A model generated the notes under the pieces. That model was not told the origin of the DNA. It worked only from the letters and a program-made list of their open reading frames with translations, and did not search any database. Source: Tilletia caries (Eukaryota; Basidiomycota; Exobasidiomycetes; Tilletiales; Tilletiaceae). Taken from it: a stretch of DNA of 64,000 nt. Made by a program: the position numbers and the translations under genes. The DNA lies in NCBI GenBank assembly GCA_032718865.1, contig JALUTQ010000039.1, positions 1,612,001 to 1,676,000 of the forward strand. Reading direction: 5' to 3'. Shown here piece by piece: positions 18,839 through 30,310 of this stretch (positions are counted from its first letter, which is position 1; each line of letters begins with the position of its first letter).

Positions 18839-21587
18839 ATGGTTGCAGACACAGAACTGTACGACTTGCTGGCCATCGCGCCGGACGCAAGCGAGCAGGA
18901 GATCAAGCAGGCCTTCCGCAAGCAGAGTCTGGCCCATCATCCAGGTGAGTTCTCTGCTCTCTCTCGTTTCAATGGGAAAAAAAATGGAGCTCATGATGGA
19001 TTCCCTTGCGACCTTCTCCAGACAAGAATCCGGGCGATGAGACAGCTTCAGCACGCTTTCAGGAGATCAGCGCAGCATACGAGACCCTTTCCGACCCAGA
19101 TGCTCGCGCCGCTTACGATCGCTACGGCACATTAGGAGGTGGAGACGCCGGCGGTCCTGGTCCTGACATGGACGATATTTTCTGTAAGAATGCTCATGCA
19201 TCAATGCCGCTTGCTACTGCGCCAAAGAGCTGACGATTTCTTGCGCATGAACCCTCTAGCATTCATGTTCGGCGACGGCGCAGGCCCCCCACCCGGCTTC
19301 GACTTTTCAGACTTTGGAGGAATGCCCGGGGGCATGGGAGGCATGCCACGAGGCGGCTTCGGGAAGAAGAAGAAGGCGCAGTCCAGCGTTATCCCATACG
19401 ATGTCACCCTTGAGGACCTCTACAAGGGAAAGACTGCGCATTTCTCCCTCGAGAAGAGCATCGTCTGCACCACCTGCTCAGGCAGCGGCGGCAAAGCGGG
19501 CGCGACGCCCAAGACATGCGTCAAGTGTAATGGCGAAGGATATGTCCTGAACCGGCAGATGCAGAATGGCATGGTCCACCAGCGGCCCGTCTCATGCTCG
19601 GACTGTGATGGCGAAGGCATCAAGATCAGGGACAAGGAAAGGTGAGTAATTTCCAAAGCTACATGCGGCTTTCCTGCGCGCTTCTCAAAACGTTCCTTGT
19701 ACCTTCATCACAGATGCAAGAAGTGCAAAGGTCAAAAGACGCTCAAGAGCAAGGCCAAGCTTGATCTCAAAATCAAGCCCGGCATGCATGATGGTGAACG
19801 CATCACGTTCAAAGGGGAAGGAGACGAGGAGGTAAGTGGCGAGCGTCCCAACTGCAGCCCAGGGGATAAGGACCTTGCTTCTGACCTCGTCCGCTTCTCA
19901 TGACAGCCCGGCGTGTCCCAGCCCGGAGACATCATCTTTGTACTCAAGCTCAAAACTCACCCGACTTTCGAGATACGCCCTGACCAAGCGGGCGAACCAT
20001 CTGCGGATCTGGAAACCACAGTACACCTGACTCTTTCAGAAGCTCTACTTGGTTTTTGATCGCGCCATCCTGACACACCTCGATGGAAGAAGTTTACGCG
20101 TCAACAAGAAGACTGGGCATATCACGCGACCGGGCGATGTGCAATGTCTCCGAGGGGAAGGAATGCCTCACGGTAGATTCCTTGACAGACGGGGCGATCT
20201 GTACATCAACGTGAGTATCACATAACATGACACGGCGAGGAGTTCACATGTTGACACTGTTTTCTGCTTGACTCAGTGGGTCATCGACTTCCCAGACGAA
20301 GACTGGCTCGCCAACGCCGACGTGGCCGCACTGTCCCGACTGCTGCCCGCAAAGAGACCAGATCTCTCAGGCTCGGGTCCGTCGTCAACCGCATCACCTT
20401 CTAACGCTGAACCGCCCCGACCTGCTCCTGCACAGAAGCCAGAACCACCAAAACCGGCGCCCAAGCAACCACAGCCGACACCAAAGGCTCAACCCAAGGC
20501 TTCTGAGGAACCCGAGACCATTTTCACGAGGATCCGAAAGTTCTCGACCTGCGAGGTGAGTCGAACAGCATTTCTCATATCCCTTCATTTCTGGTTGCGA
20601 TCATAGCGCGTTCTGACCTTTTCCCTCTTTGTTGTGCAGGTCGCGGATGCCCTCATCAAGCTTAAGCTCCCACATGGCGGGCACATTCCGGGGATTGACA
20701 TCTTCTCGCCCGAGCACATCAATGGCGAAACGCGCGTCTGTGGGCCTGCGTTTACAGTCAAGGTGCGCGCGTGGTACCTTTTGCTTGAAAAATGGGCGAA
20801 ACCTTGATCGCTGATCTGACCTGTCCTTTACTTTGATTGCAGATGGTGTCTTCGAAGGATAAGGATGCGCCCAAGCCACCAAAACACTTCGTGAGTCTCC
20901 AGAGATCAGTGATGAGAGTCAATCGCACGCGTCTGACTTGTCACACTGGCTTCAGGTCGATGCTTCAGAACCGGGATCCGTCATGGTGGTGACCTGCCCA
21001 CCAAGTGAGTCCAACATACCTGCAAGCGAGAAAGAGGAATCAGAGCTCATTCAGAAAACATCACCGTTATCAGATACTCGGTCTGCAATTTGGGGAGGGC
21101 TGATGACTGCACGAGCGCAATCTATCGGCGTCAAGGGCGTCATTCTCGATGGCAGATGCCGCGATCTTGCCGAGCATCGGGAGTCTGGCTTCCCAGTGAG
21201 TGTTCTTGTTTCAACTTCTCTGCATACTATGATGATCTGACTCTCCAGCTTCGGGAACGTTCACAGGTCTTCGCACGAGGTCACTCAACACTCGGACAGT
21301 CTCCCTTCACCCGCCCGAGCGAGCTCCAAGTCCCCATCACTATCTCCGACCCGTCCTTCGCCGGACTGAACACGACCGAGGACGATCTCGAGCCGTTCCC
21401 CTCGGTGACCGTGAACCCGGGCGACGTCGTGCTGGCGGACATGGACGGTGTTGTCGTGTTCCCGCCCGAGCTGGCTGAGCAGGTGTTGGAGCTTGCGGCC
21501 AAGGGACGGGAGGTGGATGGGCGGTGCATGGAGGATCTACACCAGGGTCGGGGGATCGCTGAGACTTTCAAGAAGCACAGGGGATGA
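18839..21587 (+). CDS. DnaJ (class A) chaperone fused to an RraA-type domain, with an internal one-base insertion
   Basis: Checked exons: 18839-18944, 19022-19183, 19260-19641, 19714-19831, 19907-20210, 20277-20555, 20640-20762, 20843-20890, 20956-21004, 21074-21195, 21267-21587. The first part has a J domain with HPD ([10 protein letters not shown]), a Gly/Phe stretch, four CxxCxGxG-type zinc-finger repeats, and the C-terminal binding domain ending [13 protein letters not shown]. Without any stop or Met, the sixth exon runs through a Pro/Lys/Ala linker into [20 protein letters not shown], the start of an RraA/HMG-aldolase-like fold. That fold continues to [20 protein letters not shown] and GRCRDLAEH, the usual ligand-binding Asp region. 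In exon 5, GGTTTTTGAT has five T, giving TGA at 20057-20059; the duplicate copy has four. It may be a pseudogene, a recoded gene or a base-call error. Confidence 0.8.
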
Positions 21588-24438
21588 AGGAAGGTGGATT
21601 TGATGGTGGGGGGCGTGGGGGGTTGCAATTCGGGCAGAGATAGAGGAATCAAATTTTCATTGCACCACTTCCACTTCCATACGCGAGTCGGCAGCCCCGC
21701 CCGCAGTGATATCTCTCAGCCTGTTGTGAGTCAAGCTGCTCACCGTTCATGGATGGCAAGTGAGGGTCGTGCACATCGAGCAGGCGATCTCAAAGCTGGC
21801 ACCAAGATCGAATATGAGAGGGAGAAGATAAGCAGGAGGAAGATGAAAGGGATGACATTGCAGAGTCGACTGTGAAGCTACACTATGTTACATGGAAGAC
21901 GGTACCCCTCCCCGACCCACTTGGGGGCTTGGCCAGGCTCGTATGACAGATCCATAACGAGCCCGACCAGCTGCAGTGGGCTTAGGAGGAGAAGGGGTGG
22001 TGAGTAGAGCGCAGGAGAAGCCCCCCAGCCACTGCGCTCTGAGATCTGAGAACAGGAGAATCGCACCGAAGCCAGAGTCGCAAGAGGTCGTTGAGGAGGC
22101 CGGGGACCGGGTACGGAGCAGTGGTGACTGGTGAGACTTGTTCCTGTAGAAGAAGCCCTCCAGCCACTGCGCTCTGATAACAGGAGAACCGGACCAAAGC
22201 CGAAGGTTGCAAGAGGCAGAAGAAAGAAGGTCGAGTATCCGAAGGCGGAAAGCCGAGCCCGAAGACGAGGAAAGCCGAGCCCGAAGACGACCGAGAGAAG
22301 GACCCACACCGGCGAAGCGGACGATACGGTCCCCGGAAGGGAGAATTTCCGACTTACCCTGACAAACCAATGCAACCCCCCTCGACCTCGAAGAACCGGG
22401 CCAGTGTGCGATAGGTGACGGTACTTGGTGTCTGCGCCATCGTATGAGACACACGAAGGGAACCGTCCGCAACCCTGTCCGATCCTCGAGGTCGTGAAGG
22501 GCAGCCGAGTCGGTCAGGTGCAGAGGAGGCGCGCCCAGGTTCGCCAGCCGCCGGCGCCCCGGAGCGCCCTCCTTCCGGGACCGATGTCGAGCTCGTCCGC
22601 TCCGAGTCGTGGGTGGCCCTTCTCCGATTTGGACCGAGCCGTGTGCTGGAGATTGTTGAAGCCAACGCACCCCTTCTCGAAAGACTTTGTTGTCGTGACG
22701 CTCGTATGTGCCGCGGCCCATGGGGTGTTGGACACTTGAGGTCGTGAAGGGGTGCGAGGGGCGAGGCAGAGGGAGTGTTGGAACCGTCGTGGACCGAGCC
22801 GGTCTGAAGAGATGTTCGAAGGTGTGATGAAGAGCGAAGATCCGAAGCTGCAGAGGAAACATGGTCAGTAGTCAAGCGAGTGGTCGAAGGATGTGCCCGT
22901 GGAACCGTGAATGTGCTGTCGGACCCCGGAGGGCGCGATGGAGTAGTGGATGTGCGGATGGTCGATGAGTGCTTGGGCCCATGAGTTCCAGAGTCGACGG
23001 GAATGGAAGAAGAGTGGACAGATGTCCGATGACTGGGTCCAAAGGTCGGGAAGGACAGGAAGGATGACCGAACCGATGGTGGAAGAGGGGCCGATGGTCC
23101 ACGAGTGGAAGTGTTGGCAGCGACGGTGGAGGGAGGCTCCATAGGCGAGAGGCTGGAAGGGTGGAAGGGTGGAAGGGTGGAAGGGTGGAAGGGTGGAAGG
23201 GTGGAAGAGTGTATGGAATGGTAGATGAATGGTTGGTGATGATAAGAGCAGAGTGTGTGGCTCGGTGAAGGTGATGAGGGTGAGGGGAAAAAGTGGGATA
23301 TAAAGGTGTCCGGAGGGCCTCGTTTTATACCTTCGTCCGCCGGTCAGATTGCCTGTTGGAGAGTCATAACCAGAGGAACAGAAGATGCTGCACATCAGCG
23401 TAACGACACCCGCTACACAGGGGAGAGAAGTGGCACACGACACTGACCTGATGCTGGGTGCGTTTCGACACTTCGCCACGCTGGCAGTATTGGACGATAG
23501 GAGAGCCGAGCGGTCGAGTGCCACCTGTCGCGCTGCGTGATGGAGATGTCAGCGCATCGATGGAGTGATGGCATGTATGAGCAACGTTGCATTCCTGGGA
23601 AGTGGCAGCAGAATTCAGCAGGAATGGGGCATCAGAAAGAGAAAGGAAAGAAAGTGAGCAGATAAGCGAAGCGCAAGTGCACAATCCATTCGTTGCCTTC
23701 CGACCATCTCTGAAACTGCAGGAAAGAGCAGAGAGGTATGAGGGTGAAGAGTATCGCCAAGTCATGCCTGAAAGGTGTCTGTGAGCTGAGGAGTGCGTTA
23801 TGACTTAGGATCGAGCGGTCATGAAGGTGAAAGGTCAGCCAGCCAACGAGGCCACTCGGAATTCGGAATGGATGAACGCCTCGACCAGCGAGCTCGCAGG
23901 AAATAGCCTTGCGGCACGCAGCGTCGACACTCGGAGAGACCTACCACTCTGCTCCCGCTATGCAAGCGTCGTCGGCGATGGCGGCAACCACTCGCTGTCG
24001 CGTTGGTCGTGCACTCAGACGCGCACAGTCGCAAGTTGCCGCGTTGACGGGCGAGCCAGCGTTGCAATCCAGCGAGTCCGCAGATTAGTCTTGCGTGAGA
24101 ACCATAGCGGGAGACACGTATCGGCATGGCAGACAGCTTCCGCAGCAGGGAGCGCTGGACCTAACGAGCCTCCTGCCTGCCTTCCGCTCGTGCTCGTCGA
24201 CAGGTCACTGTCCTGTGGAATGAGGTGTCCTGCGGAATGAGAATCGTTCCGGATGACAGAACCGCTGGAGTACCGACGCCTGGGAATCTCGCAGCGCTCG
24301 AGCTTCGAGCTTCGAAGCCTGCCTCGATCGCTCCATCACTTCCAGTCTTCCACCCTGAGTACTGAGTCGTGCAAGCGCAGTCTGCCCTCCTGACTGTCCC
24401 ATTTGTGCTTCCCTTGAGAGTCTTTCTTTAGCTCAGCA
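21588..24438. other. Gene-poor 2.85-kb stretch
   Basis: Long open frames exist on the minus strand (21888-22862, 22354-23142, 22865-23524) but are Ser/Pro/Arg-rich with no domain I recognise. Imperfect repeats of about 60 nt start at 22021 and 22155 (both with CAGCCACTGCGCTCTGA). It may hold a non-coding RNA or eroded mobile DNA; I cannot support a gene. Confidence 0.45.
23153..23207. repeat. 8-bp tandem repeat (GTGGAAGG)n
   Basis: Roughly seven uninterrupted units of GTGGAAGG within the gene-poor stretch. Confidence 0.85.
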
Positions 24439-26091
24439 ATGGTCGGTTGCTTTTCCGTCCTCACCTCTCGTCGGGGCCGTCGAGTCCAAGAGCATGATAC
24501 CGCCAGCGCAAGCCCTCAACAACAGGTCGTCGAGCTGGGGCGATCGATGATGGAAGAAGAGGTCGCCCACCCTCTCCTGCCCGCCTACAGCCCGCCCGGT
24601 GTCGTCCCGCCCTTCCAAGGGGCCGAGCTCGCCGGTGTCCTAAAAGATCTCCACCAGAACATCGAATCAACCGTGTTCGGCCTCTCCGGCGAACTGCGCC
24701 AGCTGTCCCTCAAGATGTTCGAATACAAGGAACTCGCGTTCGAAGAGTTCAAGACGCACGACTTGTTCTGTGACTGGTTCGAAGATAAGTTTGCGAAGAA
24801 GGCGGGCTGGAAGGTTACTCGGCATGCGTATCGGATGAAGACTGCTTTCAGCGTCGAGTTTGAGCATCGGCCGAAGGGTCATGAGGGGCCCATCAAGACG
24901 ATTGGATACAATTCCGAGCTTGACGCCTTGCCGGGGGTAGGGTGAGTAGTGTGCTTGACCCTTCTGGCTTTCCGGGATTAATCATGCTGACCTTCGATCT
25001 GAGCTCACTTTCAGACATGCCTGTGGCCATCCCTTGATCGCCATCTGTGGTGTCGCCTCCGCAATCGCCACCGCCGATGCCCTCGTCAAGCACAACTTGC
25101 CCGGCAAGGTCGTTCTCCTGGGAACGCCAGCGGAAGAAGCGGGCGGAGTAAGTCTAACCTCCTGTGGTGTCACGTCGAGCCCGTACGCTTGTGAACTGAA
25201 CCTCCTTTCTGTTTCAAAAGGGAAAATGTATCCTGCTCAAGAATGGGGCGTACGAAGGTATGGACGTCTGTCTTATGGCTCATCCGGGCCCGTACTCGAC
25301 CGTGGGCAGCAGTTTGGCAGTGTCTTCCTATCGGGTCACGTATACGGGCAAGCCGGCTCATGCGGCGGCGGCACCATGGGAAGGTATCAATGCGCTCGAT
25401 GCGGCTGTCCAGGCTTATGTCTCCATGTCAACGTTGAGACAACAGGTTCCGCCTTCCCATCGGATGCACGCAGTCATCAAGGGAGACGTGAGTTTTTCGG
25501 CCAAGAATGCCACACAGTACATGTCTTAGCAGTGTGCAAGCCCAGCTGACTTGTTGCTTCATTTAGAACCTCGCGGTGAACATTATCCCCGAGGAAGTCG
25601 TCCTCTTGTGCAATGCTCGCGCTCCCACCAAAGTAGAGCTCGAAGCCCTGATCCCACGCGTCAAAAACTGCTTCGAAGCCGGCGCCCTCGCCACCGGCTG
25701 CAAGATGGACGTCAAGACAACCATGAGCTACCTTGACCTCGAGAACAGTACACCCATGACCGACACCTTCCGACACATCATGGCGTCCAAGTACGACGAC
25801 GTCTTCCAAGGCATCGACATGATCGGCAGCACCGACTTCGGCGACGTGACCTACGCAGTACCCAGTCTGCACCCGCTCTACTCGATCCCGCTCACCGACC
25901 CCAAGGGCGGCGCGAACCACACTCATCAGTTCGAGAAGGACGCCAGGACGGAGGCGGCGCATAAGAAGACGTTGCAAGTCGCTGTTGCGCTTGCGCTGAC
26001 GGGCGTCAAGGTTGCTGTGGATGAGGAGTATGCGAGGGAGGTGATGCAGATGTTTGAGGATTGGAAGAAGGGACAGCGGTCGTCGCCTTGA
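24439..26091 (+). CDS. M20-family amidohydrolase/peptidase (M20D-like)
   Basis: Exons are 24439-24941, 25015-25147, 25221-25487 and 25567-26091, all GT...AG with frame kept (GG|A CAT; GGC GGA|GGA AAA). The metal-site order of the family is present: GHACGHP near residue 170, PAEEAGGGK with the Glu pair, AHPGP, and HTHQF near the C-terminus. The lid-type dimerisation segment VTYTGKPAHAAAAPWEG lies between. The family removes amino acids from N-acyl or dipeptide substrates; fungal members of this type are usually cytosolic. The HACGH motif is normally followed by D or N; here it is P. The first 30 residues are not conserved-looking. The exact substrate is not known. Confidence 0.85.
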
Positions 26092-26242
26092 TGGAATTCG
26101 GAGGGAGACAAGTAAAGCAACTATGGGGCTTTGAGTGAACTCGGAGGGGGGGATTCCGCCCGGCCACGATGTACATTGATGGGGCCGCCGGCTCTCTCCA
26201 ACCGACTCTTGGAAGGAAATGGAAAACCTGGCCCGGTAACGT

Positions 26243-26676
26243 TCAAGAGCTCTTGCCGATCGTGATAGGGATGGCGATACCATTTCCCGGCTGGCCGATG
26301 ACGAGCGTCGCTGTCACAGCGCTCAGGTCGCCGACCGTGAGGAGCGGCTTTGGCGCTGTGATGGTCTGCGTGGGGGCAGCGGTGATGGCTGATGGAAGCG
26401 TCGCGGGCGTGGACTTAGGCGCAGCCTTGATCGTGCTCGTGCTCGTGCTCGTGCTCGAGCTCGCGCTCGAGCTCGTGCTGGACACCTGCAGAGGTCAGAA
26501 AGACGGAAGGGATCAACGTTAGTTGCGTGCTTACGCTTTTGCCAAGAGTGGAGAAAGGGCAAGTTCTGGAAGGACAGAGGAGCGGAGAAACTTACGGCTG
26601 CCTGACGAGGACGTGCCTGTCGAGCCTTTTCATACGCATGCGCGAATGCGACCTGGTTTGCTTGCGCGTGGCACAT
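26243..26676 (-). CDS. Small Ser/Thr-rich protein, hypothetical
   Basis: A two-exon model on the minus strand starts with MCHAQANQVAFAHAYEKARQ, splices at GCAGCC|GTAAGT (intron about 108 nt) and continues [20 protein letters not shown], then PLLTVGDLSAVTATLVIGQP to the stop. About 107 aa in total. The Ser/Thr run comes from a GCTCGT/GAGCTC-type hexamer repeat. No family is recognised and there is no clear signal peptide. It lies downstream of the alpha-actinin gene on the same strand and might instead be part of an untranslated region or a longer unseen gene. Confidence 0.35.
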
Positions 26677-27125
26677 CTTGTGGGGACGCTATACGCAAGT
26701 TCTGGTAGAGGCGGGGAGGGAGAGGGAGGGAGGTAGGGAGGGACAAGATGAGATCACACTCAGCAGAAGCGACTGTCCACCTTTTATAGGACAAGAGATT
26801 ATGTGAAAAAGTTTTTCTTCTTCCTTCTTTGGGGTCAGGTTCAGCAAGGGAGGGCGGGGAAACCAAATGCAATACAAAGGGTCGATGAGAAAACGTTGGG
26901 TTGACGGTTGGTGATGGTGGTGCAGGCGATGGGAGACGGCGGCTGAGATGTGTATGAGAATTGAGATGTCGAGATGCACGCTGTCAAGCCGCAAAATTCG
27001 AACAGGCGAGCGCTTGAGACGAATTATGAGGCGTTCGAAGGGAACAACTGCGCAGGTTTCGAAGAAGCAACAACGGTAGGAAGGATCAGCCTCATTCAAT
27101 GTGCCAAGCTTCCAATTTGAGATTC

Positions 27126-29670
27126 TCAAAGCTGAGCGGGAATATCCGGGAAGAAACTCACCCCTGCGAGGTAGCCCTCATAGTCGTACGCCAGCTCCTC
27201 CAGACCGTCAACTTGGGCTTGCGGCATGCACTCTTTGAAGTAGTCAATAGATCCTTGGGGTAGTAGTGCAAGGCGGAGGTCGAGCTCGGTCACGTAGGGC
27301 TGGTGCAAGAGAGTGGAAGAGGGAGTGAGCGTTGATGCCTACGGCTGTGATCGGTGGAAGTCGCATAACCATGGGAATGGGACTCACCTTGTCCCCGGCG
27401 AGTCCTTGGAAGGCTTCTAACAGCTGATCCGGCGATGTTGTGTCCTCGGTGATTTCGCGCTGATACACGAAAAGCAAATACAGAGTGAGATTCGACACCT
27501 GTATGCGCGTGTGAGAAGGATCGGGGAACTCACCAAGAAGGTTAAGAATGCATCGTAATTCACAGCCCCAAAGCCGTCGACCAGTTGGAAGTGAATCTGT
27601 GCAATGTCCTCCTCCTAGCGAACGCATTGAATGAGAATGGGTAAGCTGAGGTCACAGGCAGTCATCTGAAATCCCACCGCCCTAAACATACTGTGTAGAT
27701 GATCCCGAGACTTGCCAGAGCGCCCCCAAGCTCTGGTACGGAGAGCTCGTTATGAGCCTCCTTATCGAAGTATCGGAACGTGCTCTCGAACTCCTCCAGC
27801 TGAGCCGGGGTGAGGTTGTTATGTTGTCTTGAAATGATCTGGTAGAGAGAGAAGAGAGTCAAAGGTCAGTCCGCCAGACATCACCCAGAGGAAAGGAGAA
27901 ACGGCGACGTACTTGGTTTTCGATGAATGCCAGCTTCTTTGCGACGCTTGTCGTGGTGAGTTCCAGCTCAAAGATCAGGTCGTCCAGGGTAAAGACGGTA
28001 TGATCGTTCTCCTCCACATTGGCCTCTACGCACTCTCTCTCCTTCCGCTCCACCTCGGCCAGACTAGCCTTAAGAGGCGCAAGCGTGCCCTGTATTTGCT
28101 TCACCTGATCAAGCTGCTGCTCCAGTTCGCCGTCCAAACTTGCGATCCCAGTGGCGATCTCCCGCACTTTTGCGTCAAAGGTATTAGCGAGTTCCGCAAA
28201 GGTGATCCGCAGGGTTTCCTTCGCGTGACGAATCTCGGCATTGATGGCTCGACTCCGTAGCGCCTCCGCAGTTGCGAGTTCTGTCCAGGCGGCGTCGAGA
28301 TCGGCTTGGGCGAGGCCAGGGGCGGGCACCCATTCGCGGAGATGGTATGTTTTGAGTTTGGTCTGGATATTGCCGAGGAGGGCTGCGAGGTCGGTGCGTT
28401 CGCGGACCCAGAGACGCTTGTCGCCAGATTTGTACGCGTAGAAGGTGTTGAGCTGTGCTTTGGCGTCTGCGTATGTGCCTAGAAATCTGGCTGATCTCCA
28501 CGCTGTTTGGATGTCTGTCATTGCTTTGAGAAGCTGGTAACCATTCATAAGCGCTGTCAGCGGTGCTATCTTGGAGAAGAATTGAGATAAGATCAACGGT
28601 AACATACCACTCGTGCTCTTCTCTCGTAGTCGTGCTGCATGAGCCATGCACTCTGCATGACGTCGGCGAAGGTGGCCACGCGCCGACTGACGACTTCGGC
28701 CTGTTCCATGGAGCTGAAAGCGTGGAAATACTGGGCGACGTAGGTCATGACGGAGCGTTCGTCCGGCTTGGCGACGTCGCACAAGTCCTCCACATCAAGA
28801 AGCTGGTAAATGCCAAGATGCTCCTGTGCGACATTGAAGGCGAGCCGGGTACATGCGTGGGCGTCGGTCTTGTCGAGGGCGTCGTAGTTAAGCAAGTCCG
28901 GGCGATGTCGGTGGATCAAGGCGCAGAGTGCGAGACCGTCCTTCCATGAGTGTGTGAAGTTTGTTACGTCGACTTCTCTGTAAGGTGCTGTTTTGCGCTG
29001 ACACCAGAGGAGGAGACCTTCCTTTGCGGTGACACCTTCTTCGCTGATGTCTGCAATGGTGAATCTGAGAATGAGGGTCCAGATAAGACCGAGAATGAGC
29101 TTGAGATTCCCGTCGATGATGTCTGAAAGGAGAGCCAGAAGTATATTCAACGAATGCGATGACTATATGCGCTGCCGAGTACAGAGAAGACCGTGCTCAC
29201 CTTCGGCTCCGACATTGGTCAAGACGACACCGCGATTCTTGATGAACTCGAGCGCCTTGTTCACGTTTTCGGCCATTTGGACGCGCATACGTGGGGACTT
29301 GTAGTACTTTCCGAGGCTGACGTCTCCCATGATCTCCATGAGCTGGAGGAGCTTGACGCCGTCGGAGAGGTCGGTGGCCAGGGAGCTCATCGGTGGGATG
29401 CGGCGGGATTCGAGTTTGGTGTTGAGCCTGGGTGAAGCAGCAGAGGGAAAGCTGTGAGCATGGCGGGAGGAGGCAAGCGTACGCTTGGAGTGAGGAGGAG
29501 CTCACCATTTTGTGAAGGTCTTTGCCTGAATCTCTTCCCACTCGCTGCGAACGAAGAGAGAGAGTCAGAGAGAAGAGTCAGCTCACAGCCAGCTCACAAT
29601 GCTCAGCAGACACAACGCACCGGTCCTGATCCGGGAGGCCGACGAGCACGGAAGTACGCTTGTATGCCAT
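27126..29670 (-). CDS. ain1: Alpha-actinin-like actin crosslinker
   Basis: The start codon at 29668-29670 opens MAYKRTSVLVGLPDQD, spliced to REWEEIQAKTFTKW and LNTKLESRRIPPM, the usual entry to the first calponin-homology domain. CH1 and CH2 follow (KLLQLMEIMGD..., then WCQRKTAPYREVDVTNFTHS, HRHRPDLLNYDAL). Next come about 250 residues of spectrin-like coiled coil, an EF-hand region (LEEFESTFRYFDKEAHNELS), and the C-terminal Ca-insensitive EF-hand module ending YVTELDLRLALLP...DYEGYLAG. That domain order is diagnostic of alpha-actinin, which bundles F-actin at the cytokinetic ring. The gene contains several short introns. It is divergent from CSE1 across a 640-bp promoter. The rod is short, with about two spectrin-type repeats, as expected for fungi. 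Confidence 0.9.
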
Positions 29671-30310
29671 CTTTCGTTCGCTGCTGCTATTGGGAACGCT
29701 GTAGTAACAGAAGAAGCAGAAGCAGATGGTCGTCCGCTTCATTCTCATGTTGTCACACTCAGTTGGAAGAACAACAGCGTCGAAACTCGAATCAATACAT
29801 ACTCGATCTCAACAGCTCATTTTCATTCGACTGCTCGCCCAGTTCACACAGCAGCCAGCATCCAGCAGCCATTCGCATTTCTACAGCGACAGACGCAGAC
29901 CTCGATGCGCACAGCAGTCAGTGTTCCATGTCTGATCGTATGGATGTGTATTGTGAAGGTGAAGGTAAAGGTGGACTGGAAGCCCGAGCTCACCCACACA
30001 GAAAAGAACAACACCAGCTCCAAACGCCGAGACGCGCTTACGAGTATTGCTGTTCCTGGATCGAACGCAGCCACGTGGTCACTGTCACGCACGTGACACT
30101 GGCGCGCGCTTTCTCGGGTTTATATTTTGGCAGCGCACAGACCGGAAAAAACAAAGGGGAGAAATGAAAATAAAAAGTCGGAGAACAACACAAGCGCGAA
30201 GATCGTTCTTCTGACCATCACCTTGACCTCGACCTCGACCTCGACCTCGACCATCAGCTTCAGCTTCAGCTTCAGCTTCAGCTTCAGCTTCACCTTCTTC
30301 CCATACGAAC
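29671..30310. promoter_or_regulatory. Shared divergent promoter, alpha-actinin and CSE1
   Basis: Ends in two hexamer arrays in the CSE1 leader, (CTCGAC)n near 30227-30252 and (CTTCAG)n near 30258-30288, close to the ATG at 30311. No TATA box stands out. Confidence 0.5.

Noticed and set aside
22354..23142. Retrotransposon gag-like polyprotein
   Set aside because: Composition is Ser/Pro-rich but no zinc knuckle, protease or reverse transcriptase is readable.
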